A stretch of 64,000 nt of DNA, from NCBI RefSeq assembly GCF_030253575.1, contig NC_080559.1, forward strand, positions 2,564,501 through 2,628,500, written 5' to 3'. Made by a program: the position numbers and the translations under genes. A model generated the notes under the pieces. That model was given only the letters and a program-made list of their open reading frames with translations. It made no database searches and was not told the origin of the DNA. Positions 34,264 to 45,506 of this stretch are shown here, one piece after another; position 1 is the stretch's first letter; every line of letters begins with the position of its first letter. This stretch comes from Rhododendron vialii. Its lineage: Eukaryota > Streptophyta > Magnoliopsida > Ericales > Ericaceae.

Positions 34264-34919
34264 TGTGACATCCCGCTTTCCGGTGGCTGGCGGTACTGCA
34301 GGATAGCAGGCTCCATCCGGACGGGAGGGGGCAAGTCAAGGTTTATAAGAAAAGATCTCTCCTACTTGTACAAGGCCTTTTAAAGCCATGAGGGCGGGCC
34401 AAAACGCATAGGAACTTCATAGTTAAGCGTGCTCATCCTGGGGTAGTCCAAGGATGGGTGACCTACTGGGAAGTCTATGGGCTTTGGACGTCCAAAACGG
34501 ACAATATTGTACAAAGATGGAGCGGGTCGTTACAAAATGGTATCAGAGCCCCGCCCTGGGCAAAGTGGTAGGTAGGATGCGCTCAGCTGCCACAGACCCA
34601 GGGGGGGTTGCTAGGCTTGTGCAACGAGGACGTTGCATCCTTAAGGGGGGTAGATTGTGACACCCCGCTTTTCGGTAGCCGGCGGTACTACAGGATAGCA
34701 GGTTCTGTCCGGACGGGAGGGGGCAAGTCAAGGTTTATAAGAAAAGATCTCTTCTACTTGTACAAGGCCCTTTAAAGCCCGCCCCAAAGCTCATAGGAAC
34801 TTCACAGTTAAGCGTGCTCATCCTGAGGTAGTCCAGGGATGGGTGACCTACTGGGAAGTCTACGGGCTTTGGACGTCTAAAGCGGACAATATTGTATAAA
34901 GATGGAACAGGTTGTTACA
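34264..34919 (+). mobile_element. Complete Cassandra TRIM retrotransposon with 5S rRNA-like LTRs
   Basis: LTRs at 34264-34534 (271 bp) and 34656-34919 (264 bp) begin TGTGACA and end GTTACA. The primer-binding site TGGTATCAGAGC is at 34538-34549, and the purine tract AAGGGGGG is at 34643-34650. The interior is about 120 bp and noncoding. Each LTR contains GTTAAGCGTGCTCATCCTG followed by GGATGGGTGACCTACTGGG and AAGTCTA, i.e. the 5S rRNA segment that carries the internal RNA polymerase III promoter. That defines Cassandra. The LTRs differ by several substitutions and a deletion (GCCATGAGGGCGGGCC region), so the insertion is not very recent. No clean target duplication is visible. A near-identical empty flank exists at about 53900-54050. 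Confidence 0.95.
34415..34485 (+). ncRNA. 5S rRNA-like segment in the left Cassandra LTR
   Basis: GGAACTTCATAGTTAAGCGT (34411 on) through GGATGGGTGACCTACTGGGA then AGTCTA reproduces the 3' two-thirds of plant 5S rRNA, including the intermediate element and box C. The equivalent in the right LTR lies at about 34796-34864. In Cassandra this part can be transcribed by polymerase III; whether this copy is active cannot be read from the sequence. Confidence 0.75.
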
Positions 34920-35227
34920 TATTCCATCGATATACATAATCTTATATAGCAGCTCAGATCAACCAAATAGAACAAAAGTGAATCGCATTTTAAGTCACAT
35001 AAGAGGATTAAAGGGAGATTTTGAATCGAGAAAAAGTTATTTCCGGATGAGGTGGAAACCATGGGATTTTCACTTCCCATTGTGGACACTACCGTGCGTT
35101 AGTTTCGGTAATTTGAACCGTTCCTCTCTTAAGGCCCGCAGAATAGTGTAATCACGCAAAAAAAAAAAAAAAAAATAACAGTTTGATCGAACATCAATAG
35201 ACGATAGGTATTAGAACTCATCATGAT

Positions 35228-37422
35228 TTCTTGCCTTGATAGGTCTTTTAAATGCTTTTTCCACTTAGTGAGTCTTTCCCCTTACAATAAAAAAGAAGTC
35301 TTTCCCCTTGAAATATTAAGATATCTTAAGTCCGATATAGCATAAATCAAATTTGGGAGCACAAAACCAGCTCTTGACTGCTATAGTTAGAGCATGGCAA
35401 GGTTGATGGTGCTGGACATATGCTCTCGTTAAACTGAACCCTTTTCACTTTGAATTATGCATTTTTGAAAATATTGTTTTGGTTTGCTATCGCATGGGTT
35501 TGGTTTCATTCTATGAGGACCAATGTGAAGAACAATTGTAGTTATGACTAGTAATCTAGTAGACTACCTCCGGTCCTGTATGTTTGGTCATTTTTCACTA
35601 TTCTAGACATCTTAAAAATCGTTTATACTCTATATTATTTTTTTATAGATGGTCTAGAAAATTTTGTCTACAGGAGTTAATTGAGTTTTTTTTTATTGCT
35701 GATAAATCTTGACTTTCTTTCAGCAAAAATGCCATTTGTTCATCCAATCGAATGACACGAACTGCTGAAAAAAAGGACCAAGAATATGAGATGGAGGTAG
35801 TAAATTCTACATCTTATATGCATTACTCAGTGTAAGTGCAGTATCGACATAAGCATCCACATGTGAAATGTTTTCTCCATTGCCACATGTAATGGAAAGT
35901 TCATTCATACGATTTCACTATGATGGGACTGATATTATCTTGGCAGGGCAGCTTGAAAACAGTGGAGGTTCTTGATACTCCTCGTTCTGGCATCAAGGGT
36001 TTAGTCTCATCATTTGTAAAACTGTTGCAGGTAAAATGACGATTGTGTTATAGTATGCAGCATGTTTATTAATGCAGAATAGTTAGGCTGATAGGTTTAC
36101 AGTGTAGATAAAGAGCTCAGCGTACTATCAGAAATAAAACATTAAATTTGTTTTGAGGTTTAAGATTTGAATCTTGCTGAAATTGCATGCGTTCTGCTTG
36201 GTATTTACTTTTCCTTTGGCTTTCAAAGTAAAAGCCCCTGTGAAAGTTCATTCTTTATTGTTTCCATGTGCACATAGAGTCTGCAATTTCATCGTAATAG
36301 CTTTTGTGTTTCAGGAAGAAAATGCATCTCCAGAGTGCACTATTGTAAGAACGGCCGGAGAGCTTACTCCATTTGATTTTAATAGGATGCCAGCGGGTGA
36401 AGTCGAATGAATCACTTCCCCCAGAGTCCTTCTGTCCCAACTGCCATAGCCCACTCAGCAAATCCGACTTGTTAAGTTTGACTGATGTTGAGAATGGACA
36501 ATTAAGTGCTGAAACATTTGGGGCTAAATGTTGTTTGAGTTGCCTGTTTCAGATCCTTCCCAAGGAACGCTCTTCCCTGGAGCACTTCTATTCATTTTTA
36601 CCACAGCCTATTATTGCTCAAGCAAAGAATGACAATCATTGCAATCGGAGATGGCTTAGGTAAGACAGTACAGTTACATGTACTTCATCCCTGTAATTTG
36701 TGGATGAGGGATGATTTCAGTTAACATTATTCCAACCCCTCTGTCAGCTTTTTTTTCATCGGTAAATGACTTGTTTCTCACACGAGACCTTAATTTATCT
36801 AGCGTAAGTTGCCTTACTTGAGGCCTATGTTCCATGGGATTGGGTATTGGGTGCGGCTGTGCAGGTACTTGTTTAAGTGTCTGCCTCATCTAATTTCCGT
36901 TATGGACTCCGAGTTAAGGATCCCGAGATATGCCAAAATATTCAAATTTCTTAGTATATATTTTTTATTGTCGGATAAACAGTGTTTGGAAAGTGCCTTA
37001 GGATGTTTCTTTCACAATATAGGAGTTCCATGCACAGGTCAAGATAACTTTGCATTACAAAAAATACTTGCTAGTTGTATGTCAAACTAAAAATGTGTTG
37101 GACATGTGTTACGACTTACAACCCTTGTCCTAGTGTAGAGTGTCAGACACATGTATTTTGTATTTTGTGCATTTAACATCGCTCAAGGCTATGTGGAATT
37201 TTGTAATTTTTTTGTAGATTACTTTCAATGATCGCGGTTATCGGGAGACCGCGTGTATTTGTGGCTCCTTCACTTCTGAAAATGGATAAATGGTCCAAGA
37301 AGTTTCTTGCATCATATGAATTGTTGTGTTATCTTCTTAGGATCTTATAAATTTTTGTGTGTTCTCTTCTTAGGGAGCAAATACAAGATTGCTTGCTTTC
37401 AGACAGTGAAGATGGAACCTGA
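35228..37422 (+). pseudogene. CTU2 pseudogene: exons 5-7 with introns, 53 bp deletion
   Basis: Colinear with CTU2 from the last bases of exon 4 (TTGCCTTGATAG) through exon 5 (35952-36030), exon 6 (36315-36659) and exon 7 (37374-37422). Introns are retained, so this is a DNA-level copy, not a processed one. Exon 6 lacks 53 bases between two TGA triplets. The frame then reads PAGEVE and stops at 36408-36410. Exon 7 ends in TGA instead of TAA. The intron 4 MITE is present; the intron 5 MITE and intron 6 TRIM are absent. The first half of CTU2 is missing, so no functional protein is expected. Confidence 0.93.
35564..35800. mobile_element. Copy of the intron 4 Stowaway MITE within the CTU2 pseudogene
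   Basis: CTACCTCCGGTCCTGTATG at the left and GAGATGGAGGTAG at the right, at the same position relative to exon 5 as in the parent gene. It was carried along by the segmental duplication, not inserted independently. Confidence 0.8.
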
Positions 37423-38674
37423 ACCTGCTATTTTCTCATTTTCAACTTCTTCTGTGGATATATCTTCTCACTTTAGATGATTGCGTTTTTTAAGCAATGG
37501 TTCAACATTGCTAGAGTTGATGCTTCATAAGGCTATAATATATATATATATACTACAACAAATTGAGGTTTCAATAACGTATCTTAATAACGTTTTTTTA
37601 TAAATGCTATGGTAGAGGTGGCAACAATAGCATTGCTGCTATTGTGTGGCACGGAGAAAGCCGGAAGTGAAAAAATAGCGTTTCATTAATTATATTATAG
37701 CGTTCCATCCAAATTTCAATTTAGGGCAAGAATCTCTCTCCACTTCGCCGCCTTAAAAACATACGCGAACTCAAAATTTTCTCCAAATCATTGGCGCACA
37801 GATCTCCCTCTCTTTTCTTGCGAATTGGTTTCGGCTTCTGCTGGATAGATCAAGCATTCAGTCGCGAGTTCAATCGTGAGTTCTCCTTTCATGAGCAAGG
37901 GTTTCAATGTAAGTTCTTCCATGATTTGTTCTTTCTCCTCTCTTGTCATGCGATTTAGCTAATACTCGGTTTAAATGTACGAAACCCTTTTCTGCTCGAT
38001 CCCTCGTTCCTCCACAGAAAGAAGCAAATCGCCATGACCTATTGCACCAGTTGAAGCAAAAAGCCGTCGAACGGAGAAGCCCTAACCAAGTTCACTTCGA
38101 TTTTTTCCTTGATTTTTGCCCAAATACAAACTAGGGGTTTAATATTCTCTCTTATTTGCTTATCAAAGGTTATGAATTTTTAATTTTGGTCAGCCCTCAA
38201 AGGGTATGATCTATTAGGATTTGCACAGATTATGCTTTTAAACTATGAAGTTTACTTAAAAATCTGATTTTTTATTTTCATTCTAATAAGAATATGAGGC
38301 TTTTCTTTTGCTTCGGTCTGGAAAAAGAGAATACAACATGTATGGGGTTTCATTATTTGCCCAGAAAGCACGAGAAGATTATTGCGGGTTCCATATTTTC
38401 CCTGAAAGAGAAAAGTCAAGGTTTAGCTTTTACAAATTCATGTGTTAAAGAAGATGACATTTTCGTGTAGAATCTGAACTAGTTGAGGATGGATACAACT
38501 GTCATTAGCCTAAAGAGATCGTTTTAGGCGCAATCCAGGTGTGCGTCATGCGGGTGCCACCCCCTGCCCCTTGGGCTGTCTACATTCCACAATAATTTGG
38601 CTTGTGTTTTTCCTGATTGATATTATGACTTACCCACCATCTTGTTTGTTGCCTTCGGTGATGGACCTTGGTGT

Positions 38675-38755
38675 TCCCTCCCTCTTTGCCAGTTATGTTT
38701 GTGTTGGAGAAACTACCTCCCTCTTTGCCAGTTATGTTTGTGTTGGAGAAACTGA
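38675..38755. repeat. 39 bp tandem duplication inside the CACTA element
   Basis: CCTCCCTCTTTGCCAGTTAT followed by GTTTGTGTTGGAGAAACT occurs twice in a row. No coding sense recognised. Confidence 0.6.
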
Positions 38756-39854
38756 CACTTTGAATTAGATCTACAAAGATGTGGAGCATTATTAAAGACT
38801 AGCTATGTGGATAATTTAGAGTTGCAAATTTAATATGCAAGTACTAGTTTTTTAATGACATTGAGTTCGTGGAAAAATGTAAAGGTTAAACGCGACTCGA
38901 CTGTTTTGTCAACTAAGATAAGGTACTATTGAACCCTACTGTTGTATTCTTTTTGTAGATGGACGATGATTATGAAAGGATAACCAATGTTAGAGGAAGA
39001 TTGTGAGGTTGCATTAGTTTGATTTATGTGCCTACCAAGGTACGAAAAGGCATTTTAGCTTCTGTAACTTGCATTTGTTGTTCTTGTTGGTTAAATATGA
39101 CTTCTATTTGTTAACATCGTTTTTTTTTTTGCATATCATATCTATGCCTAATTATTGGGTTGCTCCATAGTATTGATTATGGCCTTATCAAAGTCTTATT
39201 CTTATAAGTTATATGCATGGTTTGATTCAATAACTAGTTGGTTCTTTTGTGCTAATAGGTGTACTATGGTTCATACCAAGATGGGAGAGAGAACAAGTTT
39301 TTAAGGAAATAGCTGAAGTTTGGCGAGCCTCCAAGTCAAGATTAGCCTCGAAAATATGACACGCTACAGTTGAACGCTACGACTCCAGCTAGATAATATC
39401 AAATCACTCTACGATTGGAAGGATTTTGTGAAGGAAAAGACTAGGAAAAAGTGTAAGGTATGTGCAACTTGATTTATCTTTAATATTACTAGTATAATGC
39501 CCGTGCTTCGCACGTTTCCACGTGCTCATTAGTTGAATTGGTATCGGAAAGTGTTTTTGGTTACGGTAGTGATGATAACAGAAAAATAGCAAAAGGTTAT
39601 TGAAACATAAATCAATTTTAGATCTTCCAATCCAAGGGATTCATTGTTTTGGCACACCTTATGTATTTTACAACTTTGGTACTCTTTTGTAGTTACACTA
39701 AATGCTAAGAGAAATAGCAAGATGTTATTGAAGCAAAAATCAGTTATAGATTTATAGGGAAGCTATTATGTGCCTGGGTTTTTACATCTGAAGCTAAATC
39801 ATTCACGATGCCCTTTGGTTCCACTTTCATCATGACCATTCCATACGTCACTTA

Positions 39855-41000
39855 GTTGACTGTTTGTTGCTTCGCGAGTGAAATGGGACTTCAGTCCAAT
39901 CCAGCACTGGTAATAATCATCATCCTTAAGGGCGACTCGAGAGCCTATGGGCAGACTCGCAGTATGAGACACGATTCAAACATGAAAGCCATGGTATCAG
40001 CTATTCTCTGTGGTCTTGCTTCATTTCCACAAGCAATTGTTGCCTGCGAGAACTATGCTTTAAATCCTATACTGTGAAGTAGTGGTGAGACCGAAAAGCA
40101 ATCGATTAATGGGATAAACGAGAGAAGGATTTCATGTATTCCAAAAAAATATGAACATAGTAGGAAGAAAACGCCTACCTCATAGGTCTTCGTATCAGGA
40201 TCGTGGGGAGTCATGCAGCTATGAAGGCTTGCACCACCTAGGAGAAACCCATCGGCTTTTGCCTGAAAATAAGAATATTGAGTTCTTACTCTGAATTTAA
40301 CGTTTAGAGTTGGGCCAATGGCAAAGCTAATGCCTAACATTGGAAGAAATAGGCTAAATAGATTATGTTATTCACTTTAAAATGAGGAAGCTCATGTTGG
40401 GTCACAGAAAGGGAAAATCTCTCTTTGCTCACCTGACACATGAAAGTAACGTGTATTGTTCCAAAATCCATTATTTCCTTCTAGCGATATACGGGAACTT
40501 TAAGATACATGCATTCCATCAATCTCATAATCAGTAGCATGAAGAAAATAAGTATGCCGGTTTTATTACATAACCATCGCTACTCCAAGTGTGCATTAAC
40601 CACACTTCGAACAGCACACCACTCCATTTGTTGGTGGCAGGAGATACCACTCTACCTACTGCCAGCACAAGGGTTTGCTTTCTGTTACTCCCCCTACTCG
40701 AATGCACCCACCAATTTCATATATAATACACACAGTAACTACTTCGTCAGTTAGGGAGGAAAAGAACGATAAGAGTAGTGAAAATCATCAATATAAACCA
40801 AAGGATAAAAAGTTCATTAGTCTAAAAGGTTTACCTCATATCCTCCATAAATCAGACCCATGAATTCGCTCATGCAAATTCCGATGGTAATATGGAGGTC
40901 GGAAAGTATGTTTAGCAACCAACGACCGTGGAAGGAAGATGAAGAAATCAAGCAATGCCACAACCAGGTTTATCTGTTGGTGCGGGCAGAACAGAATTGT
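39855..41000 (-). pseudogene. HGO: Captured homogentisate 1,2-dioxygenase fragment (three exons)
   Basis: Three consecutive exons of HGD/HGO lie on the minus strand in the right order, with introns. About 41000-40834 encodes ...LLDFFIF.PR.LVA.HTFRPPYYHRN and, after a 1-base insertion, CMSEFMGLIYGGYE. 40262-40179 encodes AKADGFLLGGASLHSCMTPH through TYE with both splice sites intact. 40043 down to about 39855 encodes TMAFMFESCLI.RVCP, a stop in place of Trp, then ALESP and, after a lost base, DYYQCWIGLKSHF. HGD opens the aromatic ring of homogentisate in tyrosine breakdown. This piece lacks the first half, has frameshifts and a nonsense codon, and cannot make enzyme. Its position inside the CACTA ends indicates transposon capture of genomic DNA. 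Confidence 0.92.
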
Positions 41001-41387
41001 GATAGATGAGAGTTTGCATATCTTTTTGAAGCACAGATTTTTATGATTAAGACTGGTATCTCTCTCTGTTTGGGTACTTCTGCAAAACTTTTTGATTTCC
41101 AAGTGTTGAACCATCTAACATAAGTATACTTCTACTAATGTGAAGAATTAAATCTGCATTGAGCTACCAGGCTTAAAATTTGCACCTATTTTTTTGATTT
41201 GATGGAAGAATCAGCACTCAAAGTCTTGTGTCCAAGGTTAGTCAGGCTTAGCTTCATGTCAGATTGAAACTCTTAAGCTTTTTTTTTTCCATTACGATTT
41301 CTATTTAAAACACAGTAGTTTTAAGCCACGAAAACAAAGGTAAAACATAGTTAAGATACTAAATGAAATTAGGAATTCACTTCCTTC

Positions 41388-41897
41388 TCTTAATGCCACT
41401 ACTAAACTGTTTGTAGACAAGTGTTTTTGGACCCTCACTCCTACGGGCCAATTTACTATTTCATCAATTTGGGATCATCTCAAAGTTCACTACCTTGACA
41501 TTCTTTGGCATCATGTAGTCTTGTTCCAAGGTCATAATCCCAGATGCAGTGTTCTTTGAGTGTTCTTTGAATGTCCTGTGGCTACCAGGTTAGGGGTATT
41601 CTTTCTCCTAAACTTCCTATGGGTTGGGTTATTCAGTCTTGGTCACATTGGATCATGTTGCTGTCTTCATTGATGGGTAATTCCCTTGTTACCGCAATTA
41701 CTATGTTAGTGTTCACAGTTTTTGTGCATCATATCTGGATAGAAAGGAACTATAGAAAATTTCAAAATGTGTCCTGCACTCCTAATGTTATTGCAAATAA
41801 AATCATTTATGAGGTGAGATGTAGGTTTTTATCATTATCAAAATTGCCTAGTGGGCCTCACTATGCTAATCTAGTTCATGTCTGGCAGCCTGTGTGA
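41388..41897 (+). mobile_element. LINE (non-LTR retrotransposon) fragment, zf-RVT/C-terminal region
   Basis: The translation reads WTLTPTGQFTISSIWDHLKV, then after a frame change ILSPKLPMGWVIQSW and VFVHHIWIERNYRKFQN. These match the layout of the cysteine/histidine domain and the following Y/H-x-IW-x-ERN segment at the end of plant LINE polyproteins. No reverse-transcriptase core is present here. It lies inside the CACTA-like element. Confidence 0.65.
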
Positions 41898-43864
41898 TAA
41901 TCATCTCTAACTGATTGGTATTTGGTGGTGTGTCTGTGCAGCCTGCCAAGCTTGTGCAGCTAACAGCTAGCAGGTTCAGTCAGCAAGTAGATTGTGTCGG
42001 TTGGAACTGCTTTGGTGAAGTTGGGTACAGATTGTGCAGAGGTACAGGTGTGCAGGTGGGCATGTCACATGTTGTGAGCATCTCCAAAGAATCTATTCCA
42101 GCACTTCCAGCTGGAAGACTTGGTGTGTCGCTGTTTGGTACCAAAGGAGTTGGAAGGGAGTAAAGGCAGTCGTGGAGTTATTACTTCTATTATCAATGGT
42201 AATTATCTTAAATCCTTATGATGGTAACTTTTCAAAGCCATCAGTAGGCATGCTCTTATATAGTCCATTTGGGGTTCTTGGTTTGAGAGAGATCTACTAA
42301 AATGTGTTTTTCCGTAAGTTGTGTGTTCGAGCCTCATCCTTTCTTGGAGAGGAGGTAATAAATAGCAGGGGCATCATGTGAGAATAAGTGGAGGGAATTG
42401 GTGGAGCCCTCTAGTCCCAATGCTTGCAAGAAAAAAGATGAGTGAGAGGTCAGTTTTTTAGGGAGATATAAGTCACTGAGACCTCGTATTGAGCTTGGGA
42501 AATCCTGTTACGCTGCTTTAGTTTAATGTTAATTACCTTTGTTGTGACATGAATCTTGGCTAAATGGCATCATTTTGTTTTGGTTCATGATTTCAACATC
42601 TGGAAGTTTAAATGGAGGACTTGGTGTTGTTATCTAGATGGCCCATGGGTTTTACCGTTCAAAACACGGTGTAGTTGATGTGCAGTGGGAGATGTCATCT
42701 ACTTTTGTGCACAGTTTACTACCCCAGTTGTCATCATTCATTTACCTTGTTTCGGTGAGTTTTCTTTCACTTGGAACTACAAATTTGTATGTGTTGCTGT
42801 TTTGCATAACTCTATTTGGTAGTTGAGATAAGCCAATGAAGTATGTTTTTGCCTAATGAGGCATGTTGTCGAGGTTGATAGTTGTTTATACTTCCAGCAA
42901 GTATCATTTTTGCCTATCCATGGGGATGTCCCAAGACTCTTTTGTGCCTAGATGGTTACAAGTTCTGTGGTGGGTACGTGTCCAGCTATCGTTCATGTCT
43001 AGCTAGCCTTAGTATTAGGATTGGTTTGCTTGTGGGACGTTGAATGCCATGTTCCCACTTGTGTATGAGGTTTCTAGATTTGTCCAAGGGGGTTAGATGC
43101 TGCCTCATTATGCTCCCTCGTTAGATGGTTCCTATTTTAACATGGAATTTCATTTTTTTTTTTTGGATAAATCAGCTTAAAATAGAAAAAGGCAAATCGA
43201 ATATACAGCCTACAAGAGGCATACAGTAGGAGAAAAAAAAGAAAAAGAAAAGGAAAAGGTAAAATAGTAACTCTAGGCCAAGTGGCTACACGATACTTCA
43301 AGATAACCTTACCGGGAGCAGAAACACACTTCCGTAGTGATCCACTTATTTAATAATGCTTGCGCTTTTATAGTATAAGTACTTTCGTGAATCATGAGCT
43401 TATTCTACGCCCATCTATTAATCCAAAATTTTGTACCACAGGGAATCAAGAAGATTGCATCAATTCCACGTGCTTGGCTTTGGGAGGAAAGAAAGACCAA
43501 ATTGCTCGAACATTGCATCAATTTCAACAAGCTTGCAGCATAGAAAATTTTCAAGTAATATGTTGGTTAGCTTGTTTGTGGCTACCTTTGGTAACATTGG
43601 ACACCTGGATACTATATGAATCCAGTGCAATTCTTGCAACCCTTTCATGTAATTTGTGTTTTCGAGTTGTTTCAAAAGTTGGTGTAATGAATACTTGCCC
43701 GAATGAATGAATTTGGTTAGTTACATTGGCAACATTGAAGTTTTAGATTATATTCATGTTTTTCTAATAATTGTTTTACAATTGGTGTTGAATGTAATAA
43801 AAAAATATTAAATGGGTGGTGTAATGACAAACATGCTATTAAAAGAATCTCAAAATTAGCATGC
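41898..43864. other. Interior of the CACTA-like element, unassigned
   Basis: Short frames at 41915-42163, 42638-42826 and 43360-43710 resemble nothing I recognise. A T-run with ATAAATCAGCTTAAAATAG and an A/G-rich tract at 43150-43260 looks like a reversed LINE or SINE tail. These could be further captured host fragments, but I cannot identify a source. Confidence 0.4.
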
Positions 43865-44185
43865 AAAAAAATGCTATTAAAAACTTATTTAAGACAGCGT
43901 TCAAAAAACGCTATTAAAAGTTTATCTAAGACAATGTTCGAAAAACGCGATTAAAAATTTATCTAAGATAGCGTTCAAGAAACGCTATTAAAAGTTTATA
44001 TAAGACAACGTTCAAGAAACGCTATTAAAAGTTTATATAAGACAGCGTTCAAAAAACGCTATTAAAAGTTTATCTAAGATAGCGTTCAACAAATGCTATT
44101 AAAAGTTTTGACTTTTAACAGCATCGGCTAATACAGCGTTTCGAAAAACGCTATCTATGACATTCAATAGCGTTTTTCGAACGCT
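43865..44185. repeat. Subterminal tandem repeats of the CACTA-like element
   Basis: About seven units of roughly 41-44 bases share AAACGCTATTAAAAGTTTAT(C/A) and TAAGA(C/T)(A/G)(G/A)CGTTCAA. Inverted forms (CAATAGCGTTTTTCGAACGC) occur at the very end. Subterminal arrays of this kind are the transposase-binding region in CACTA elements. Confidence 0.8.
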
Positions 44186-44772
44186 GTAAAATGTAATTTT
44201 TGTTGTAGTATGATACTCCCGAGTGGTTTGAAAGTATTATGCTCCCAAGTTGTTTTTTCCTTATTCTATGGTAAGTATTGTCAGTAACGTGGTAAGTATT
44301 GTCAACAAGTATAGTAAGTATTTCTTAAAAAAATGTAGTCATGCAACATAGTAAGTATTATCTTAATGAATGATATATAAAACCTATTTCTGTGGTAAAT
44401 AATACTACGTTTTTTTTGGCAAAAATTCTTAAAACCATCTCATTTTTAGCAAACTCACCCTGCTTTTTGTAGGTGGTTTTGATCTAAAGGCTATAATTTA
44501 CCTACTTTTTCTATCTAAGGGTCCAGATTTAATGGATGCATTATACTCCCATATCATTTGAAAGCATTGTAGAAGTTTTGTGCTTCACAAGGGGAAAAGG
44601 CTATAATAGCAAGCAGCCAAATAACAAGCGAAACGTGTAGGCTTTATATCGATCGTTTCAGCGTCAAGAAATCACGAACGTTTGATATTTAATCCCAGCT
44701 TTCGCTCCTCTCTTTTGCTGGTATCAAGCTTTGAGGTGATGCAAATTGCTATCTATGACATACTCAATGGTA

Positions 44773-45044
44773 CTCACTCCGTCCCTTATTTAGAGTCCAA
44801 TATTTTATTTTGAGTTGTTCCTTAATAAGTGTTCATTTTGTAAAGTTAGTGAGTAAAAATTAGTGCATTGTCTATTTTGTCCCTTAAAAGTAGATTTCAT
44901 TTTGAAAAGTTAGTGAGTAAAAGTGTAATGATGATGGGTAAGTAGGGAAAGTGAAGGAAAAAACTGATGTGAAAGGTATAATGATGATGTCTTTTTAATA
45001 AGTTAGAATTACGAAGCATGACACTTAAAAAGGGACAGATGAAG
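44773..45044 (+). mobile_element. Stowaway-type MITE, copy 1
   Basis: CTCACTCCGTCCCTTATTT at the left and AAAGGGACAGATGAAG at the right, flanked by TA on both sides. Internal landmarks AAGTTAGTGAGTAAAA and GTAATGATGATG are shared with the copies at 45225 and 46539. Confidence 0.8.
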
Positions 45045-45224
45045 TATTGTTTACATCGACAAACGGTTTAAATATCCATCTGTTCAAAACAAAATTGAGT
45101 ACTTTTTGGTTGTTTGTTTTGTGTTTTGCTTGGCGAAAGCATCGTTAGTTGTAGTGAGGTTTGAGCTCCAGTTCAATGTATGGTGCTTACCACTGGGTTA
45201 TCACTCAACTTGCGCTTTTTGGTA

Positions 45225-45506
45225 CTCCTTCTGTCCCTTTTTAAGTGTCCTGCTTTGTAACTTCAACTTATTATAAAGATATCATCATTACACATTTCGC
45301 ATCAATTTTTACATTCACTTTCCCTATTTACCCTCTATGGAGACATCATTATTACACTTTTACTCACTAACTTTTCAAAATGGAATCCACTTTTAGGCGC
45401 AAAATAGAAAATGCACCAACTTTTATCAATTAATTTTACAAAATGGACACTTATTAAAGGATAGCCCAAAATAAAATACTGGACTCTAAAAAATGGAAGG
45501 ATGGAG
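45225..45506 (-). mobile_element. Stowaway-type MITE, copy 2 (opposite orientation)
   Basis: CTCCTTCTGTCCCTTTTT at the left and AAGGATGGAG at the right, flanked by TA. It is the reverse complement of the copies at 44773 and 46539, with CATCATTACAC and TTTTACTCACTAACTTTTC. Confidence 0.8.

Larger units (their letters stand above)
37551..44210. mobile_element. CACTA-like (En/Spm) transposon carrying captured sequence (6.66 kb)
   Basis: The left end TACTACAACAAATT and the right end TTTTTGTTGTAGTA are inverted repeats of the CACTACAA type, with T/A replacing the outermost C/G. The right end has a dense subterminal array of AACGCTATTAAAAGTTTAT units. The left end has several TAGCGTT and ATAACGT motifs. 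No intact TNPA or TNPD transposase frame is seen, so it is nonautonomous or degenerate. Inside are a fragment of homogentisate dioxygenase (minus strand) and a LINE piece. The element sits in the downstream flank of the CTU2 pseudogene. A 3 bp target duplication is not recognisable, and the right side has about 360 extra bases before the CTU2-flank homology resumes. Confidence 0.75.

Noticed and set aside
34454-34731. Short frames on both strands within 34.45-34.73 kb
   Set aside because: They lie in Cassandra LTR and interior, which is noncoding.
43865-44185. CRISPR-like spaced repeats
   Set aside because: The repeats are contiguous degenerate subterminal units of a transposon in eukaryotic DNA, with no unique spacers.
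44211-44571. Second LTR-like element between the CACTA end and the CTU2 flank
   Set aside because: Only a loose direct repeat (TACTCCC...TTTGAAAG) is visible; no primer site, terminal inverted repeat or TSD.
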